DNA of 64,000 bases, from contig OZ024932.1 of assembly GCA_964017235.1 (NCBI GenBank), positions 80,603,451 to 80,667,450 on the forward strand, in the 5' to 3' direction. The stretch's first letter is position 1, and every line of letters begins with the position of its first letter. Source of the DNA: Sabellastarte sp. h YS-2021 (taxonomy: Eukaryota; Annelida; Polychaeta; Sabellida; Sabellidae). The translations under genes were made by a program, and so were the position numbers. Below are positions 57,501 to 63,340 of this stretch, one piece after another. Below the pieces are notes generated by a model. That model searched no databases and was not told the DNA's origin. It saw only the letters and a list, made by a program, of their open reading frames with translations.

Positions 57501-58976
57501 TTATAAAAGGTCCTGAAGAAGACCTGTGGCTGCTGGTTAAAGTGACCTTTCACTCAACAAGATTAGACAAAGATCTTACTCTTTTGCTGTCCCACAAAAT
57601 GGCTTACAAATATAAGAATTTCATTCTTTCCCCCATGAAAGGAGGAGGCAGACAAGACAGGACCCACCTTAGACAATGTATTAACTTATATGGGCTTAGG
57701 ACTAGCAGTTTAACAGTATGTTACCAAACTGACACTGTATTGAATTTCCTGCAGACTGCTGGCATCTAGTGAAAACTTGGTAAGTGATAACTTTGTGTGT
57801 TTCCCTCTCTGTCTGCCCGTGTGCATTTGTCATAACCTGTACATCGGATCTAGGTTATATTTTTCAACAAGGTGGGTCCCCAACATGGCACAGTCCTCAA
57901 AGATGGTCTGGATGTACAAAAATACTGTTTATGTCTGTCCACTATAATTTTTGTCCTTTCAAATTTCATCCACTTCAGTCTTTAAACCAAAGTTGGTGAC
58001 ACAGTACAATTCTACTGAATTCTTGTCCATTTTACCAGCATATTATTGGTCCAGAATCAACTGTTCCCCTAGTTTGTGACATTGTTTGGTCATTTTTCAT
58101 AAAACACTTTCCGGAATGATCCGTGAAAAAAATAGATTTGACAAATCTGTTAATTTAATGAATTAAAAGTTAAAATATGCCTTAAATATGTCAAAAGCAC
58201 TTTGATCCCCAGTTATATATATAGAAATATTAGAATTATGATGAATAACCAATGATTTGAAGTTGCTAATGACTGTCCATGATAGTACACTATCCCTGAT
58301 GAATAAGGGACCACACCTATCCAGTTGTTATACCACCAGTTCCCATGTAATTGCACCCAGTTGGCATGGTTACCTGAAGTGTATATGATATTCTCACCAC
58401 CCCCTACAGGTAGCAGGTGAACATGGAGCAGATATCATTGATCTGCACTGGTTCTTCAAGCAGCATGTCAACATGCTAGTGCAGGACGGTATCCATTGGA
58501 ATGCTGAAGCCCATCGCCGCGTCACTAACATACTTCTGACTCATGTATGTGCTGCCTGGGACATAATTCTACCTCCTCCTTCATTGGAGATGTCCAGCTC
58601 ATCTACTCGATCTGGCAACAGGGAACCCAGAAAGCGTGGTCATCAGAGATGCAATTCTCTGCCAGATATGGTAGTGAATACGTGTAATAGTAGAGCAGCT
58701 GGTATGGGAGTGCATTTTGACCATAATAATAACTGGGTAACTCACAATACCGGTATTTCAGGCAGTAATACTACTAGAAATAGACCTCTAGGTGATGGCA
58801 CAATGGCAAAGCTATCTCAAGGCATGAAAGCTTATACAACAGAGCATGGCCTCCAACATAGCAGTCAGAATGAGTTTTGGCAACAGAGGGCATTTGTCGG
58901 GGCAATAAGACAGCAGAATGGGTCCTATGGTGTAGACAGACCAATGCGGGATAGGATGTATACAGGATTCTCTTGA
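30504..58976 (+). CDS. PC-esterase domain protein (PCED1/FAM113 type), six coding exons
   Basis: Coding exons are 30504-30576, 31223-31302, 32090-32196, 33527-33643, 40017-40233 and 58410-58976. All internal junctions are GT-AG and phases match, giving 386 codons. Residues 22-24 are GDS with the putative nucleophile Ser24, NSCLWD is at 118-123 and DGIHW at 224-228 (Asp224, His227). These are the SGNH/GDSL-type blocks I, III and V of the PC-esterase family, thought to act as acyl-esterases on glycan-like or other biopolymers; the substrate is not established. Conserved REVRQ near 77 and KENLQ near 136 also fit. No signal peptide or membrane segment is evident. The tail after about residue 255 is Ser/Asn/Arg/Gly-rich and probably disordered. 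ATG at 30504 directly follows an acceptor-like TTCTTTCAG and is 21 codons before GDS, the length expected for the family. An upstream non-coding exon is likely but unidentified. Confidence 0.88.
30850..31078 (+). mobile_element. tRNA-derived SINE
   Basis: The head contains an A-box-like TGGTGTAGTTGTTAACG (about 30858) and a B-box-like GGTTTGAAACC at 30902-30912 with the usual ~35-40 bp spacing, as in metazoan tRNA-SINEs. A non-tRNA body continues to about 31078. It sits in intron 1 in sense orientation and is too diverged to be an intact tRNA gene. Confidence 0.65.
31223..31302 (+). CDS. PC-esterase gene, coding exon 2
   Basis: After acceptor TTTATTTTAG. Encodes VQRTVYKDL and continues to HLKAK, ending in phase 0 at donor GTAAAA. 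The QR-VYKDL motif following GDS is characteristic of the family. Confidence 0.85.
31990..32088 (+). mobile_element. Possible SINE head fragment
   Basis: GGAATAGCATAGTTGTCTGAG resembles a tRNA A-box region; no good B box follows. It abuts the exon 3 acceptor. Weakly supported. Confidence 0.25.
32090..32196 (+). CDS. PC-esterase gene, coding exon 3
   Basis: After acceptor TTATTTTAG. Encodes GEDSVFGDKLLEG through WYREVRQY to YLI, ending in phase 2 at donor AG|GTAC. The 'G-xx-F-xD' and 'YREVRQ' segments follow the family pattern. Confidence 0.85.
32700..32945 (+). mobile_element. Degenerate tRNA-derived SINE
   Basis: B-box-like GGGTTTGAATCT at about 32773 after CTCTGCTAAG, and a body with AAGTTGGTAGTTGC and GTGGTGCAGAA words resembling the SINE at 30850. 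Strongly diverged. Confidence 0.4.
33527..33643 (+). CDS. PC-esterase gene, coding exon 4
   Basis: After acceptor CTTTCCAG. Encodes FYFVTRCYSDYMETILL and then VVDVLVMNSCLWDVS. It contains the conserved Asn118 of block III and ends in phase 2 at donor AG|GTAAG. Confidence 0.88.
33790..33905 (+). mobile_element. Possible SINE remnant
   Basis: GATTCAAATCTGACC near 33868 looks like a decayed B box. No A box is clear. Low confidence. Confidence 0.22.
34149..34313 (+). repeat. DIRS left inverted terminal repeat
   Basis: 165 bp, from CTTACCTTATCCTCACTAG to TCACTTTTAATTT, identical to the reverse complement of 39576-39740. Contains TGCGCATGCGC (34264-34274), an NRF1-type palindrome that may be part of the element promoter. 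Confidence 0.93.
34358..35986 (+). CDS. DIRS ORF1, Gag-like protein
   Basis: 542 codons. The ATG at 34358 has A at -3 and G at +4. The N-terminus carries a Cys/His cluster (C18, H20, then FCLSC, VC, CFVC), followed by a Lys-rich helix and a Ser/Thr-rich linker. The middle region is acidic and the C-terminus is basic and Gly/Arg-rich (RGGRGGRRK), suited to RNA binding. No protease or zinc knuckle. This arrangement is usual for DIRS ORF1, proposed to package element RNA. It ends in TGA followed by CTA; the same frame then stays open into the recombinase ORF. Confidence 0.8.
   Translation: MAEGQIKSKGQKLAAGCRHTSFEWDHHRFCLSCREKNKGDDVCVTSKEEDCFVCLQFTADQKKKLKARKAYEKKKSTKETISKEVEDSLLGSEDIQPSQATSKEKSSHLPSTSSSSTVSNDPLQLILARLEAMQGRIQVLETKTTETATQEVFGETTSREDARSIFATTEEEDHSVAQEEIEQRTHHKRARSLSPHSEQKFSSKEEEIDEDPSYRQFLASIRGLLELSTPEEYKEVPSKIFGSKDRKKKLSVLPMCLPPVVEINARWSELEKKVAGNPSENGERLHSAPFNSDTFLPYTRPNMKFYRSTTSEFAISAPKCQDSFKSICSKSTSAPSYISVPTRQFTTMESVKREHVQVLGFVSHFIRALEKCASNMEEIVQSGASNMEDSLSKDMEELMSYIQLQYSTIASIERALETVVEASMTMSCNMQLARRDTILKYSAPHLHEHDRNRLRRSGFTSTDLFSPSVLNNVENKYERSRSPKRQKMDSKPIFNSRKGRADYNNSSFPNTSSKNSFRGQQDNKPQFKPTQATRGGRGGRRK
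35772..38045 (+). CDS. DIRS ORF2, reverse transcriptase-RNase H-methyltransferase-like
   Basis: Up to 757 codons from ATG 35772, overlapping gag by 215 bp in the +1 frame; the conserved part begins near residue 78 (LLPGGRLQLF). RT: WRPVIDLSVLN near 175, VDLTDAY near 214, LPFGIATAP near 247, YLDDW 279-283. RNase H: FTDAS 443-447, ELKA near 477, SDNS 501-504. A C-terminal DLFATR (586-591) with SPVPDP and APGWP motifs marks the DIRS-specific methyltransferase-like domain. It copies element RNA to DNA. How translation enters this frame (internal initiation or frameshift) is not shown. Confidence 0.9.
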   Translation: MWRTNTNAAVLPKDRRWIRNPFSILGKEGLTTIILHFQTHPQRILFVASKITSHNSNPHRPPEEVVGGEGNDYTQEALLPGGRLQLFYKVWKENGCHPRVVHILQHGYEIILKDPIELARHPTIHSGYANQQKQNFLLECVQQMLQKKAVIPVRMSATLGFHSRLFLVPKPGKKWRPVIDLSVLNSHLTVPTFKMETAEVIRNSICKGEWVVSVDLTDAYFHIPIHQRSQSLLRFHVGGRSFQFKALPFGIATAPLEFTRVVKEVKLMLQNRGIRIHQYLDDWLLRAPTQQICMEQSKQLVEFVQELGWVINFKKSELTPTQKFDFLGYRFDLVKGEVLPTEKKWQILKNAIEDLDNSVTTTPRILMSFIGILAALEKTVPMGRLHMRPFQWYLKTHWKYPQSLDKIIPCSQILKKHLIWWKDPKNVLTGSPLHAEEHNLLLFTDASVKGWGAHLGDLTVSGLWSDRETNLHINILELKAVFLAIRSFQTHLLNKRVLVASDNSTVVAYLNKQGGTHSLEMCLMLWRLMAFCHPRAILLRARHIQGCLNVIADSLSRRDKVIQTEWSLHPKIFLRICQIWHKPMIDLFATRMNNKLPLYVSPVPDPNAMAVDALNISWEAMDGYVYCPIALIPKLVQKMRSYACQMIVVAPGWPGMSWFWDLIDLSTKPPLFLPHWEWLLKQPFSQKFHQNLPYLNLHVWHLDSRPNHLKNSQAQWQRELRHLREFHPEGSMNQGGPFLNHGVKRSRWNSNNHLFPQ
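36041..38947 (+). CDS. DIRS ORF3, tyrosine recombinase
   Basis: A 968-codon frame. Only the last ~350 residues look like folded recombinase; the first ~620 overlap ORF2 in another frame and are Ser-rich, so the true start may be internal. An SAM-like N-terminal part (STIADFLIHLFNEKNL, TIAGYRTAI) precedes the catalytic domain: Arg771 in GRRRGEV, His904 and Arg907 in AHDVR, and Tyr940 in NFYLKDV. This is the R-HxxR-Y set of tyrosine recombinases. It would integrate the circular cDNA without a target duplication. Confidence 0.88.
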   Translation: MERKRLSSQSCAHSTTRLRDHFERSNRIGSTSHNSQWLCQSTKTKLPVGMCTANVTEKSSDSGKNVCNSGISQQVISSTKAGEKMAPSNRSQCSQQSFNSSNIQNGNRRGDKKLHLQRGVGSFCRSYRRVFSHSYSPKISKPTSVSCRGAFVPVQSTTLRHCDGSTRIHSCSQGGKANASKQGYSHPPVFRRLAFASSNTADLHGAVKTTGRIRAGTRLGDQLQKIRVDTNSKIRFPGLQVRLGQGRGFAYRKKMANFEKCHRRSGQQCHNNSQDPNVFHRDPGSSREDSPNGQVAYETLPMVLENPLEVSPIIGQDHPMLSNFEKTSHMVERSKKCFDRVSPTCRGAQSPVVYRCFGQGLGSTFGRPDSQWTVVGQRDKFAYKHSGTKSSVSSNKVFSNPSFEQESLGGLRQFNSGGLPQQTGGDSFTRNVSHVMASHGFLSSQSNFAEGSTHTGLSQCDSRQPLTQGQGHTDRMVSSSQNFSKDLPNLAQTNDRLVCHQNEQQATPICVSSPRSKCNGGRCIEHLLGGNGRLCLLSNSSNSQTSPKDEVLCMSNDCSGPRVARDELVLGSHRPVHKTSTVSSTLGVASEATIQSKIPSKPSLSQSSCLASGLETKSPQKFSSTVAERIKAPQRVSSRRVYESRWSIFESWGKEKQVEFEQPSISTIADFLIHLFNEKNLKPTTIAGYRTAIADHLGPAGNDISHSFELNRLIASFHRDRPVKDRGVPSWDLSLVLLALTKSPFEPLKDAPLKLLTFKTVFLMTLASGRRRGEVHAWTFKSLKHKAGWKEVTVAPSSVFLSKNQLASDGPNVVQPVVIPALKPILDSSLSQDMTLCPVRSLRYYVDKTKDIRDGKHLLFVSFKNGFSGDIQRATISSWIKQTVILAYQESDLETQKLSRVKAHDVRSMAASLAFKGGVSLDQILGACFWKSHTTFTNFYLKDVSWKSKEGAEYSLGSVVSAQHIVHL
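39401..39504 (+). repeat. DIRS internal complementary region
   Basis: 39401-39442 is the reverse complement of the left end (34128 to ~34173). 39441-39504 is the reverse complement of the right end (~39721-39782). Together they equal the right end fused to the left end with the shared CA once, that is, the circle junction. In DIRS-1 this region is thought to template completion of the ends. Confidence 0.93.
39576..39740 (-). repeat. DIRS right inverted terminal repeat
   Basis: 165-bp inverted copy of 34149-34313 with no mismatch seen. NRF1-type GCGCATGCGCA at 39615-39625. Beyond 39740 the right end has its own extension (TATTTAACTTATAAAAAG) differing from the left end, as in DIRS. Confidence 0.93.
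40017..40233 (+). CDS. PC-esterase gene, coding exon 5
   Basis: After a long T-tract and acceptor TTTGACAG. It completes Arg126 and encodes YGHRGMSVYKENL, TIWHTAMPVG and GFLLPD to GNYYACQ, ending in phase 0 at CAG|GTAGAG. The alternative upstream donor CAG|GTCAGAG (about 40203) would drop the conserved GNYY segment, so it is less likely. Confidence 0.86.
40234..41140. other. Start of intron 5, unique-looking, no gene
   Basis: No coding signal or strong repeat seen; a poly-C/poly-A tract lies near 40685-40710. Confidence 0.5.
41140..41700. repeat. ~147-bp tandem array, four diverged units
   Basis: The words TGCCCTATTTTAAGRTGACTT and TAAACTCCC recur near 41212, 41361, 41505 and 41649. It directly abuts the family E hairpin. 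Confidence 0.7.
42095..43204. repeat. ~169-bp satellite E array
   Basis: Seven units with ATGCTTATATCTCGAAAACC near 42101, 42270, 42439, 42609, 42777, 42948 and 43118. Each carries AAAATGGCGGCCATTTT, an odd-length palindrome with a YY1-type core. Overlapping 60-136-residue ORFs on both strands are repeat readthrough. Confidence 0.9.
43205..43440. repeat. Satellite C, left of nested HINE-1
   Basis: Almost two ~133-bp monomers. The array breaks in ACCCAATTTTT and resumes with ATCAAATAACTC at 47925. Confidence 0.85.
43441..47924 (+). mobile_element. HINE-1 copy 3, complete, in satellite C
   Basis: Plus-strand orientation. 5' end TATGTCAGCTGAC with a second TCAGCTGACA 17 bp on, the GCGTACGCGTCCGCG segment, the conserved 5' domain to 43850, B array 43860-46830, A repeats 46830-47640 and the 3' domain. 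The 3' end has TCAGCTGACA, hairpin AGTGCCCGTTCACGGGCACT (47894-47913) and CTTGTT (47919-47924). The host satellite unit can be rejoined across it without duplication, apart from T/A microhomology. Very close to copy 2: the A-repeat ORFs at 46735-46920 and 47136-47345 encode the same peptides as 10371-10556 and 9946-10155. Confidence 0.8.
47925..50435. repeat. ~133-bp satellite C array
   Basis: About 19 monomers with AACTCATTCACCTACTTTTG (for example near 48441 and 48574). A block of about six monomers is duplicated: 47935-48830 closely matches 48835-49600, including a shortened monomer lacking the CTCAAATAACTC segment (48185 and 49090). Confidence 0.9.
50436..50930. repeat. Satellite E units and right end of family E element
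   Basis: Two or three diverged E units (ATGCTTATATCTCGAAAACC at 50600; a second at 50760), then the terminal domain with CGGGACGCTT. The first unit is atypical, with GAATATCTCGG and CGGCGGGAGATACACACCGCGG. Confidence 0.7.
51726..53341. repeat. ~167-bp satellite F array, left part
   Basis: About ten units with TTGCTTCTATCTCCTTAACC and ATAGAGCGATTTCGTC. Most carry AAAATGGCGGCCATTTT, as in satellite E. One unit near 52965 contains a 22-bp local duplication of AGAGCGATTTCGTCGAAAT. The ORFs here are readthrough. Confidence 0.9.
53567..53990 (-). repeat. Dispersed repeat, inverted copy of 18300-18795
   Basis: ACAAGATGCACTCAGAGAGAG, AAACGCTCGACTCCATGTGA and AGCTAAAGTCATTAAAAATG match family I in reverse complement. 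It is the 3' part of that element, including its terminal hairpin. Confidence 0.75.
54370..55228. mobile_element. TIR MITE of the CAGGGGCCGG type
   Basis: Ends CAGGGGCCGGTTTCATAAA and TTTCATGAAACCGGCCCCTG are inverted copies. GAGCC/GGCTC and GAGACT/AGTCTC words crowd both subterminal regions (TCTCAGTTTGAGACC on the left, GAGCCTGAGACCAG on the right). 859 bp, nested in the hAT-like element. Confidence 0.72.
56111..56582. repeat. Satellite F array, right part
   Basis: Three diverged F units continuing the array after the hAT-like element. More decayed than the left part. Confidence 0.8.
57355..57374. promoter_or_regulatory. Palindromic X-box (RFX-type) motif 1
   Basis: AGTGTTGCCATGGCAACACT is a perfect palindrome whose core GTTGCCATGGCAAC (57358-57371) matches the RFX X-box consensus in both halves. 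Function is inference. Confidence 0.5.
57459..57478. promoter_or_regulatory. Palindromic X-box (RFX-type) motif 2
   Basis: Exact second copy of the 20-bp palindrome, 104 bp after the first, each followed by T/C-rich CTTTTTTTCTG or CTCTTTTCTG. The flanks are similar, so the two may be a local duplication. Confidence 0.5.
58410..58976 (+). CDS. PC-esterase gene, terminal coding exon
   Basis: After acceptor CCCCTACAG. Encodes VAGEHGADIIDLHWFF, then QDGIHWNAEAHR with the block V Asp224 and His227, and the helix RRVTNILLTHV. A ~130-residue Ser/Asn/Arg/Gly-rich tail ends at TGA 58974-58976. It joins exon 5 in phase 0. Confidence 0.9.
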   Translation, partial: VAGEHGADIIDLHWFFKQHVNMLVQDGIHWNAEAHRRVTNILLTHVCAAWDIILPPPSLEMSSSSTRSGNREPRKRGHQRCNSLPDMVVNTCNSRAAGMGVHFDHNNNWVTHNTGISGSNTTRNRPLGDGTMAKLSQGMKAYTTEHGLQHSSQNEFWQQRAFVGAIRQQNGSYGVDRPMRDRMYTGFS

Positions 58977-59103
58977 AACAACCACCTGAAATTGTGTCAT
59001 TCTACTTTTTTAAGGTCTTCCACTACAGAACTTTATAAAAAGAAATTTGATTTTACTTTTCATGTCAGCCCATTGCATTTAACAATGTATCACTGACGTA
59101 AGT

Positions 59104-59109
59104 AATAAA
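59104..59109 (+). terminator. Candidate polyadenylation signal
   Basis: AATAAA 128 bases after the stop codon, followed by a T-rich stretch. First canonical hexamer downstream of the PC-esterase coding region. Confidence 0.5.
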
Positions 59110-59133
59110 CTGTTTTATTAAGCCAATGTTATC

Positions 59134-59544
59134 TAGGGGTGGGACAGAGCAGTTGCCACTCGCCGAGCGAGGAAAATTGCACAAAAATTTGATCCCAATT
59201 CTCAGGGTCGAGTACTTGTGTAATATATAAGTAGCTATAGAACCGGTTACATTTTTTAGTTAACACTAAAATAAAATAACACACAATTTTAAATAACACA
59301 CCTTACTTACATTATATCGTATAATCCACCATTTTTAACATAATATTATTAATATTATGTGCTGTGAATAACTAATTCAAGCAATTCAAAGCTTTTATCT
59401 TTATATTTTTTCGTTTACGAGAGCCGCCATATTGGATGTCGTTTCCTGTTGAGGTGGATTCTAAACTTCGCGAGGGCTCGATGTCGAGTCGAGTTTTTAT
59501 CTGCGATCAATCAACCCGAGTTATTTGTACTTGTCACACCCCTA
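59134..59544. mobile_element. hAT-like MITE with 8-bp target duplication
   Basis: Termini TAGGGGTGGGACA and the inverted TGTCACACCCCTA bound 411 bp. Flanks ATGTTATC (59126-59133) and ATGTTAAC (59545-59552) match at 7 of 8 positions. No coding capacity. Immediately downstream of the candidate poly(A) signal. Confidence 0.65.
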
Positions 59545-59552
59545 ATGTTAAC

Positions 59553-60082
59553 ATCCTTCCACAAATAGTAGCTTGAACAAACCCATTTTAATCATTACCA
59601 TTACATGAATGATCCATTAAAATTGAGGAAAAGTGTTGAAATGATTATTCAGTAAAATTACTGCAACCATAATGTAACAGGTTGGTAAATCTTTGTTGAT
59701 ATGAATAGCAGTCTGAACATGATTCTGTCTTTGTAATTATATAATATGACCTGATGAAGTAAAATATTCACCCTTGCGTACGAAAGAGAAGTGGGGAGGT
59801 TAATATCATCATGTATGTTTGTTTTCTATGCTTATAATTCTAACTACTAGTATACATCAGATCTGGGTCATATTTTCACACAAGGTGGGGACTACTTATG
59901 GCTTGTTCCTCCTCAGAGATAGTCAAGATCAAAACTTCAAAAAAAATTTTTGAAAGTTTCAGACAACCCCTGCTCCATAATTTAAAAACCAGTCATCACA
60001 TTTGGGTTTAATTTTCACACTTGGCAGGGTCTACTCCTGGCTCTGTTCTACTCACAGATGTTCCAGATCTGCATTGGGACTC
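59553..60082. other. Intergenic DNA, no gene recognised
   Basis: Only a weak dispersed similarity between 59820-60060 and 57790-58000. Confidence 0.4.
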
Positions 60083-60148
60083 CAGGGTCTGTATTCTTCA
60101 ACAATACTTTGCTACGGTCACCTTAGATCCAAGTTATGAATGGTTTTT

Positions 60149-62835
60149 TACCCCACAGCCCTTAAGGGCTGTCGGGGTATTGTTTTCACCCATGGTGTCT
60201 GGATGGGCGGGCGGCGGGAAAAAGTTTGTCCGGGCTGTATCTCAGAAACCGTAAGGTGTAGGAAGTTGATACTTGGTAGGGACATTGGTTAGGGGGTGTA
60301 GGCGTGCAACGTCATGGTCTGACCTTGATTTGACCTTGCTGTAGTGACCTTGAGTTTGAAAATCTTGTCCGGGCTATATCTCGGAAACTGTAAGGTGTAG
60401 GAAGTTGATACTTGGTAGGGACATTGGTTAGGGGGTGTAGTTATGCAACGTCATGGTCTGACCTTGATTTGACCTTGCCGTAGTGACCTTGACCTATAAA
60501 ATCTTGTCCGCGCTATATCTCGGAAACCGTAAGGTGTAGGAAGTTGATATATGGTGGGGACATTGGTTAGGGGGTGTAGGTGTGCAACGTCATGGTCGGA
60601 CCTTGATTTGACCTTTGTCCTTGCCATAGTGACCTTGACCTATAAAATCTTGTCCGGGCTATATCTCGGAAACTGTAAGGTGTAGGAAGTTGATACTAGG
60701 TAGGGACATTGGTTAGGGGGTGTAGGTGTGCAACGTCATGGTCTGACCTGGATTTGACCTTTGACCTTGCCATAGTTAACTTTACCTATAAAATCTCGTC
60801 CGGTGTCCCGTGAAATTTTTCTTCTTCCTGTCGTTTTACCCGTTTGCACGCCATCGCGCATGCGCAGAAATGGTTATATTATAAACCGAAAACACTTTAT
60901 TTTATATAATATCCAACATATTGTTGAAAGTTATCGATATATGTACATTATATTTCTTAAACTATCATTTAACTACCATAAAATACAATAAAAATGAGAT
61001 CCGTGGTTTAGAAGGGACTTAGAAGAAAAATTTTACTTCCGGGAAAAATTTCACGTTACACCGGGCTATATCTCGGAAACTGTAAGGTGTAGGAAGTTGA
61101 TATTTGGCAGGGACATTGGTTAGGGGGTGTAGGTGTGCAACGTCATGGTCTTACCTTGATTTGACCTTGCTGTAGTGACCTTGACCTATAAAATCATGTC
61201 CGGGCTATATCTCGGAAACCGTAAGGTGTAGGAAGTTTATACTAGGTAGGGACATTGGTTAGGAGGTGTAGGTGTGCAACATCATGGTCTGACCTTGATT
61301 TGACCTTTGACCTTGCTGTAGTGACCTTTACCTATAAAATCTTGTCCGGGCTATATCTCGGAAACTGTAAGGTGTAGGAAGTTGATATTTGGTAGGGACA
61401 TTCGTTAGGGGGTGTAGGTGTGCAACGTCATGGTCTTACCTTGATTTGACCTTTGACCTTGCTGTAGTTACCTTGACCTATAAAATCATGTCCGGGCTAT
61501 ATCTCAGAAACCGTAAGGTGTAGGAAGTTGATACTAGGTAGGGACATTGGTTAGGGGGTGTAGGTGTGCAACGTCATGGTCTGACCTTGATTTGACCTTT
61601 GACCTTGCCATAGTGACCTTGACCTATAAAATCTTGTCCAGGCTATATCTCGGAAACCATGAGGTGTAGGAAGTTGATACGTGGTAGGGACATTGGTTAG
61701 GGGGTGTAGGTGTGAAACGTCATGGTCTGACCTTGATTTGACCTTGCCATAGTGACCTTGACCTATAAAATATTGTCCGGGCTATATCTCGGAAACTGTA
61801 AGGTGTAGGAAGTTGATATTTGGTAGGGACATTGGTTAGGGGGTGTAGGTGCGCAACATCATGGTCTTACCTTGATTTGACCTTGCTGTAGTGACCTTGA
61901 CCTATAAAATCTTGTCCGGGCTATATCTCGGAAACCGTAAGGTGTAGGAAGTTGATACTAGGTAGGGACTTTGGTTAGGGGGTGTAGGTGTGCAACGTCA
62001 TGGTCTGACCTTGATTTGACCTTTGACCTTGCCATAGTGACCTTGACCTATAAAATCTTGTCCAGGCTATATCTCGGAAACCATGAGGTGTAGGAAGTTG
62101 ATACGTGGTAGGGACATTGGTTAGGGGGTGTAGGTGTGCAACGTCATGGTCTGACCTTGATTTGACCTTGCCGTAGTGACCTTGACCTATAAATCTTTTC
62201 TGGGCTATATCTCGGAAACTGTAAGGTGTAGGAAGTTGATACTTGGTAGGGACATTGGTTAGGGGTTATAGGTGTGCATTATCATGGTGTGACCTTAATT
62301 GGACCTTTGACCTTGCCGTAGTGACCTTGACCTTTAAAATCTTGTTGCACCTTTGGGTCTGTCTTTTGATGCATTTTAAGCACTGTTAAAGTCATATTAG
62401 AATTTATTAAGAATTTTACTTTTATAACTTCCAATTGTAAGAGATGGAATTTCATCAAGTGAGCCACAGATTTTACTCCCAACACCACACATAAGCATTC
62501 ATTGAATGTATTACCACTTCTGTATTCATGGTAATATTCAAAACATCTAAACCATAATTCGGCCATGCAGATGTAGATAAAGAGTGTTGTAATTTTAGTG
62601 TACTGATTAATGCTGTCATCTTGTTATTGAATTATCTTGTTTTAATACTTCATCTTTACATGCATTATCTTTCTTTTAGACATTATTTTCTCCATTTAAA
62701 CATTGTTTGGACCTTTATATAACTGACAGTGCTCTGAAAGTATCCTGAACTTTGTACTGATACAGTACTTCCATATCTCATGGTGTTAAAATATTTCCCT
62801 AGGGTGTGGGGTACGGGCATCTCTGATGCTATTTT
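60149..62835 (-). mobile_element. Family D Helentron-like element, copy 3
   Basis: Hairpin TACCCCACAGCCCTT with its complement at 60149-60179, a D array of about 14 monomers (60225-62340), the unique domain shared with 21120-21580, and the inverted end motif GGGTGTGGGGTA near 62812-62823. The array is interrupted by a 257-bp MITE. A two-monomer sub-block (61600-61780 like 62010-62190) suggests local amplification. Confidence 0.68.
60804..61060. mobile_element. 257-bp MITE with CCGG target duplication in satellite D
   Basis: Left end TGTCCCGTGAAATTTTTC and right-end inverted TGTAACGTGAAATTTTTC differ at two sites. CCGG flanks both sides (60800-60803 and 61061-61064) and is single in undisturbed D monomers. 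Contains NRF1-type GCGCATGCGC at 60856-60865. Confidence 0.78.
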
Positions 62836-63340
62836 CTACTAAGTATTACTTAGATTTCATATTCATCAACCTCCAATTTGTATTGTTTAAGTATTACTTA
62901 GATTCTAAGTTAGGAAAACTCCCTATACTTTCTACTGTAACTGTAAACTTGGAAACTAGTATATCTAAGTTAGGAAGAGTCTTATTCCACAACAATTCTT
63001 ATGTAAGGTTCCCTTTGTTTTTTACTGAATCATCTGCTTTGTTAAAAAATGGTGAAAAAACTCTTGAGGGCAAATGCTGTATTTAATATTGTGTCACAGC
63101 TTAATATCAATAAAACACAAGATTCACTGCAATAATTGCATATTTTGAAAATATTCTATCATCTAAGGTACCTCTGCAGATAACTTGAAATCTAAGTCTG
63201 AGGTCTAAGGTGAGGTCTAAGGTGACCATACAGTTAGCAATGTTGATGAATACTATTTTGATCTAAGTTAGTAAAAGCTTGAGAAAAACTTAGAATCCAA
63301 GTTAGGAACAGTCTAAGTATTGTTGAAGAATACGACCCCA

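Larger units (their letters stand above)
57018..58409. other. End of intron 5 with two RFX-type palindromes
   Basis: No confirmed exon. It contains two 20-bp perfect palindromes (separate entries). 57790-58000 is weakly similar to 59820-60060 (GGATCTAGGTTATATTTTTC versus AGATCTGGGTCATATTTTC, then ACAAGGTGGG). The open frame at 57497-57769 has no recognisable domain. Confidence 0.5.
60083..63340. mobile_element. TIR element (CAGGGTCTGTATTCTTCAAC) hosting family D copy 3
   Basis: Left end CAGGGTCTGTATTCTTCAAC and right end GTTGAAGAATACGACCCCA are inverted, with CAATACTTTG and TAAGTATTG continuing inward. Subterminal words CTAAGGTGACC and TCTAAGTTAGG recur on the right (62880-63300), and GTCACCTTAGATCC occurs on the left. 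Related in plan to 17046-19104. No target duplication recognised. Confidence 0.6.

Noticed and set aside
57497..57769. 90-residue open frame as an extra exon of the PC-esterase gene
   Set aside because: Exons 5 and 6 already join in phase with continuous family motifs, and this peptide shows no matching domain.
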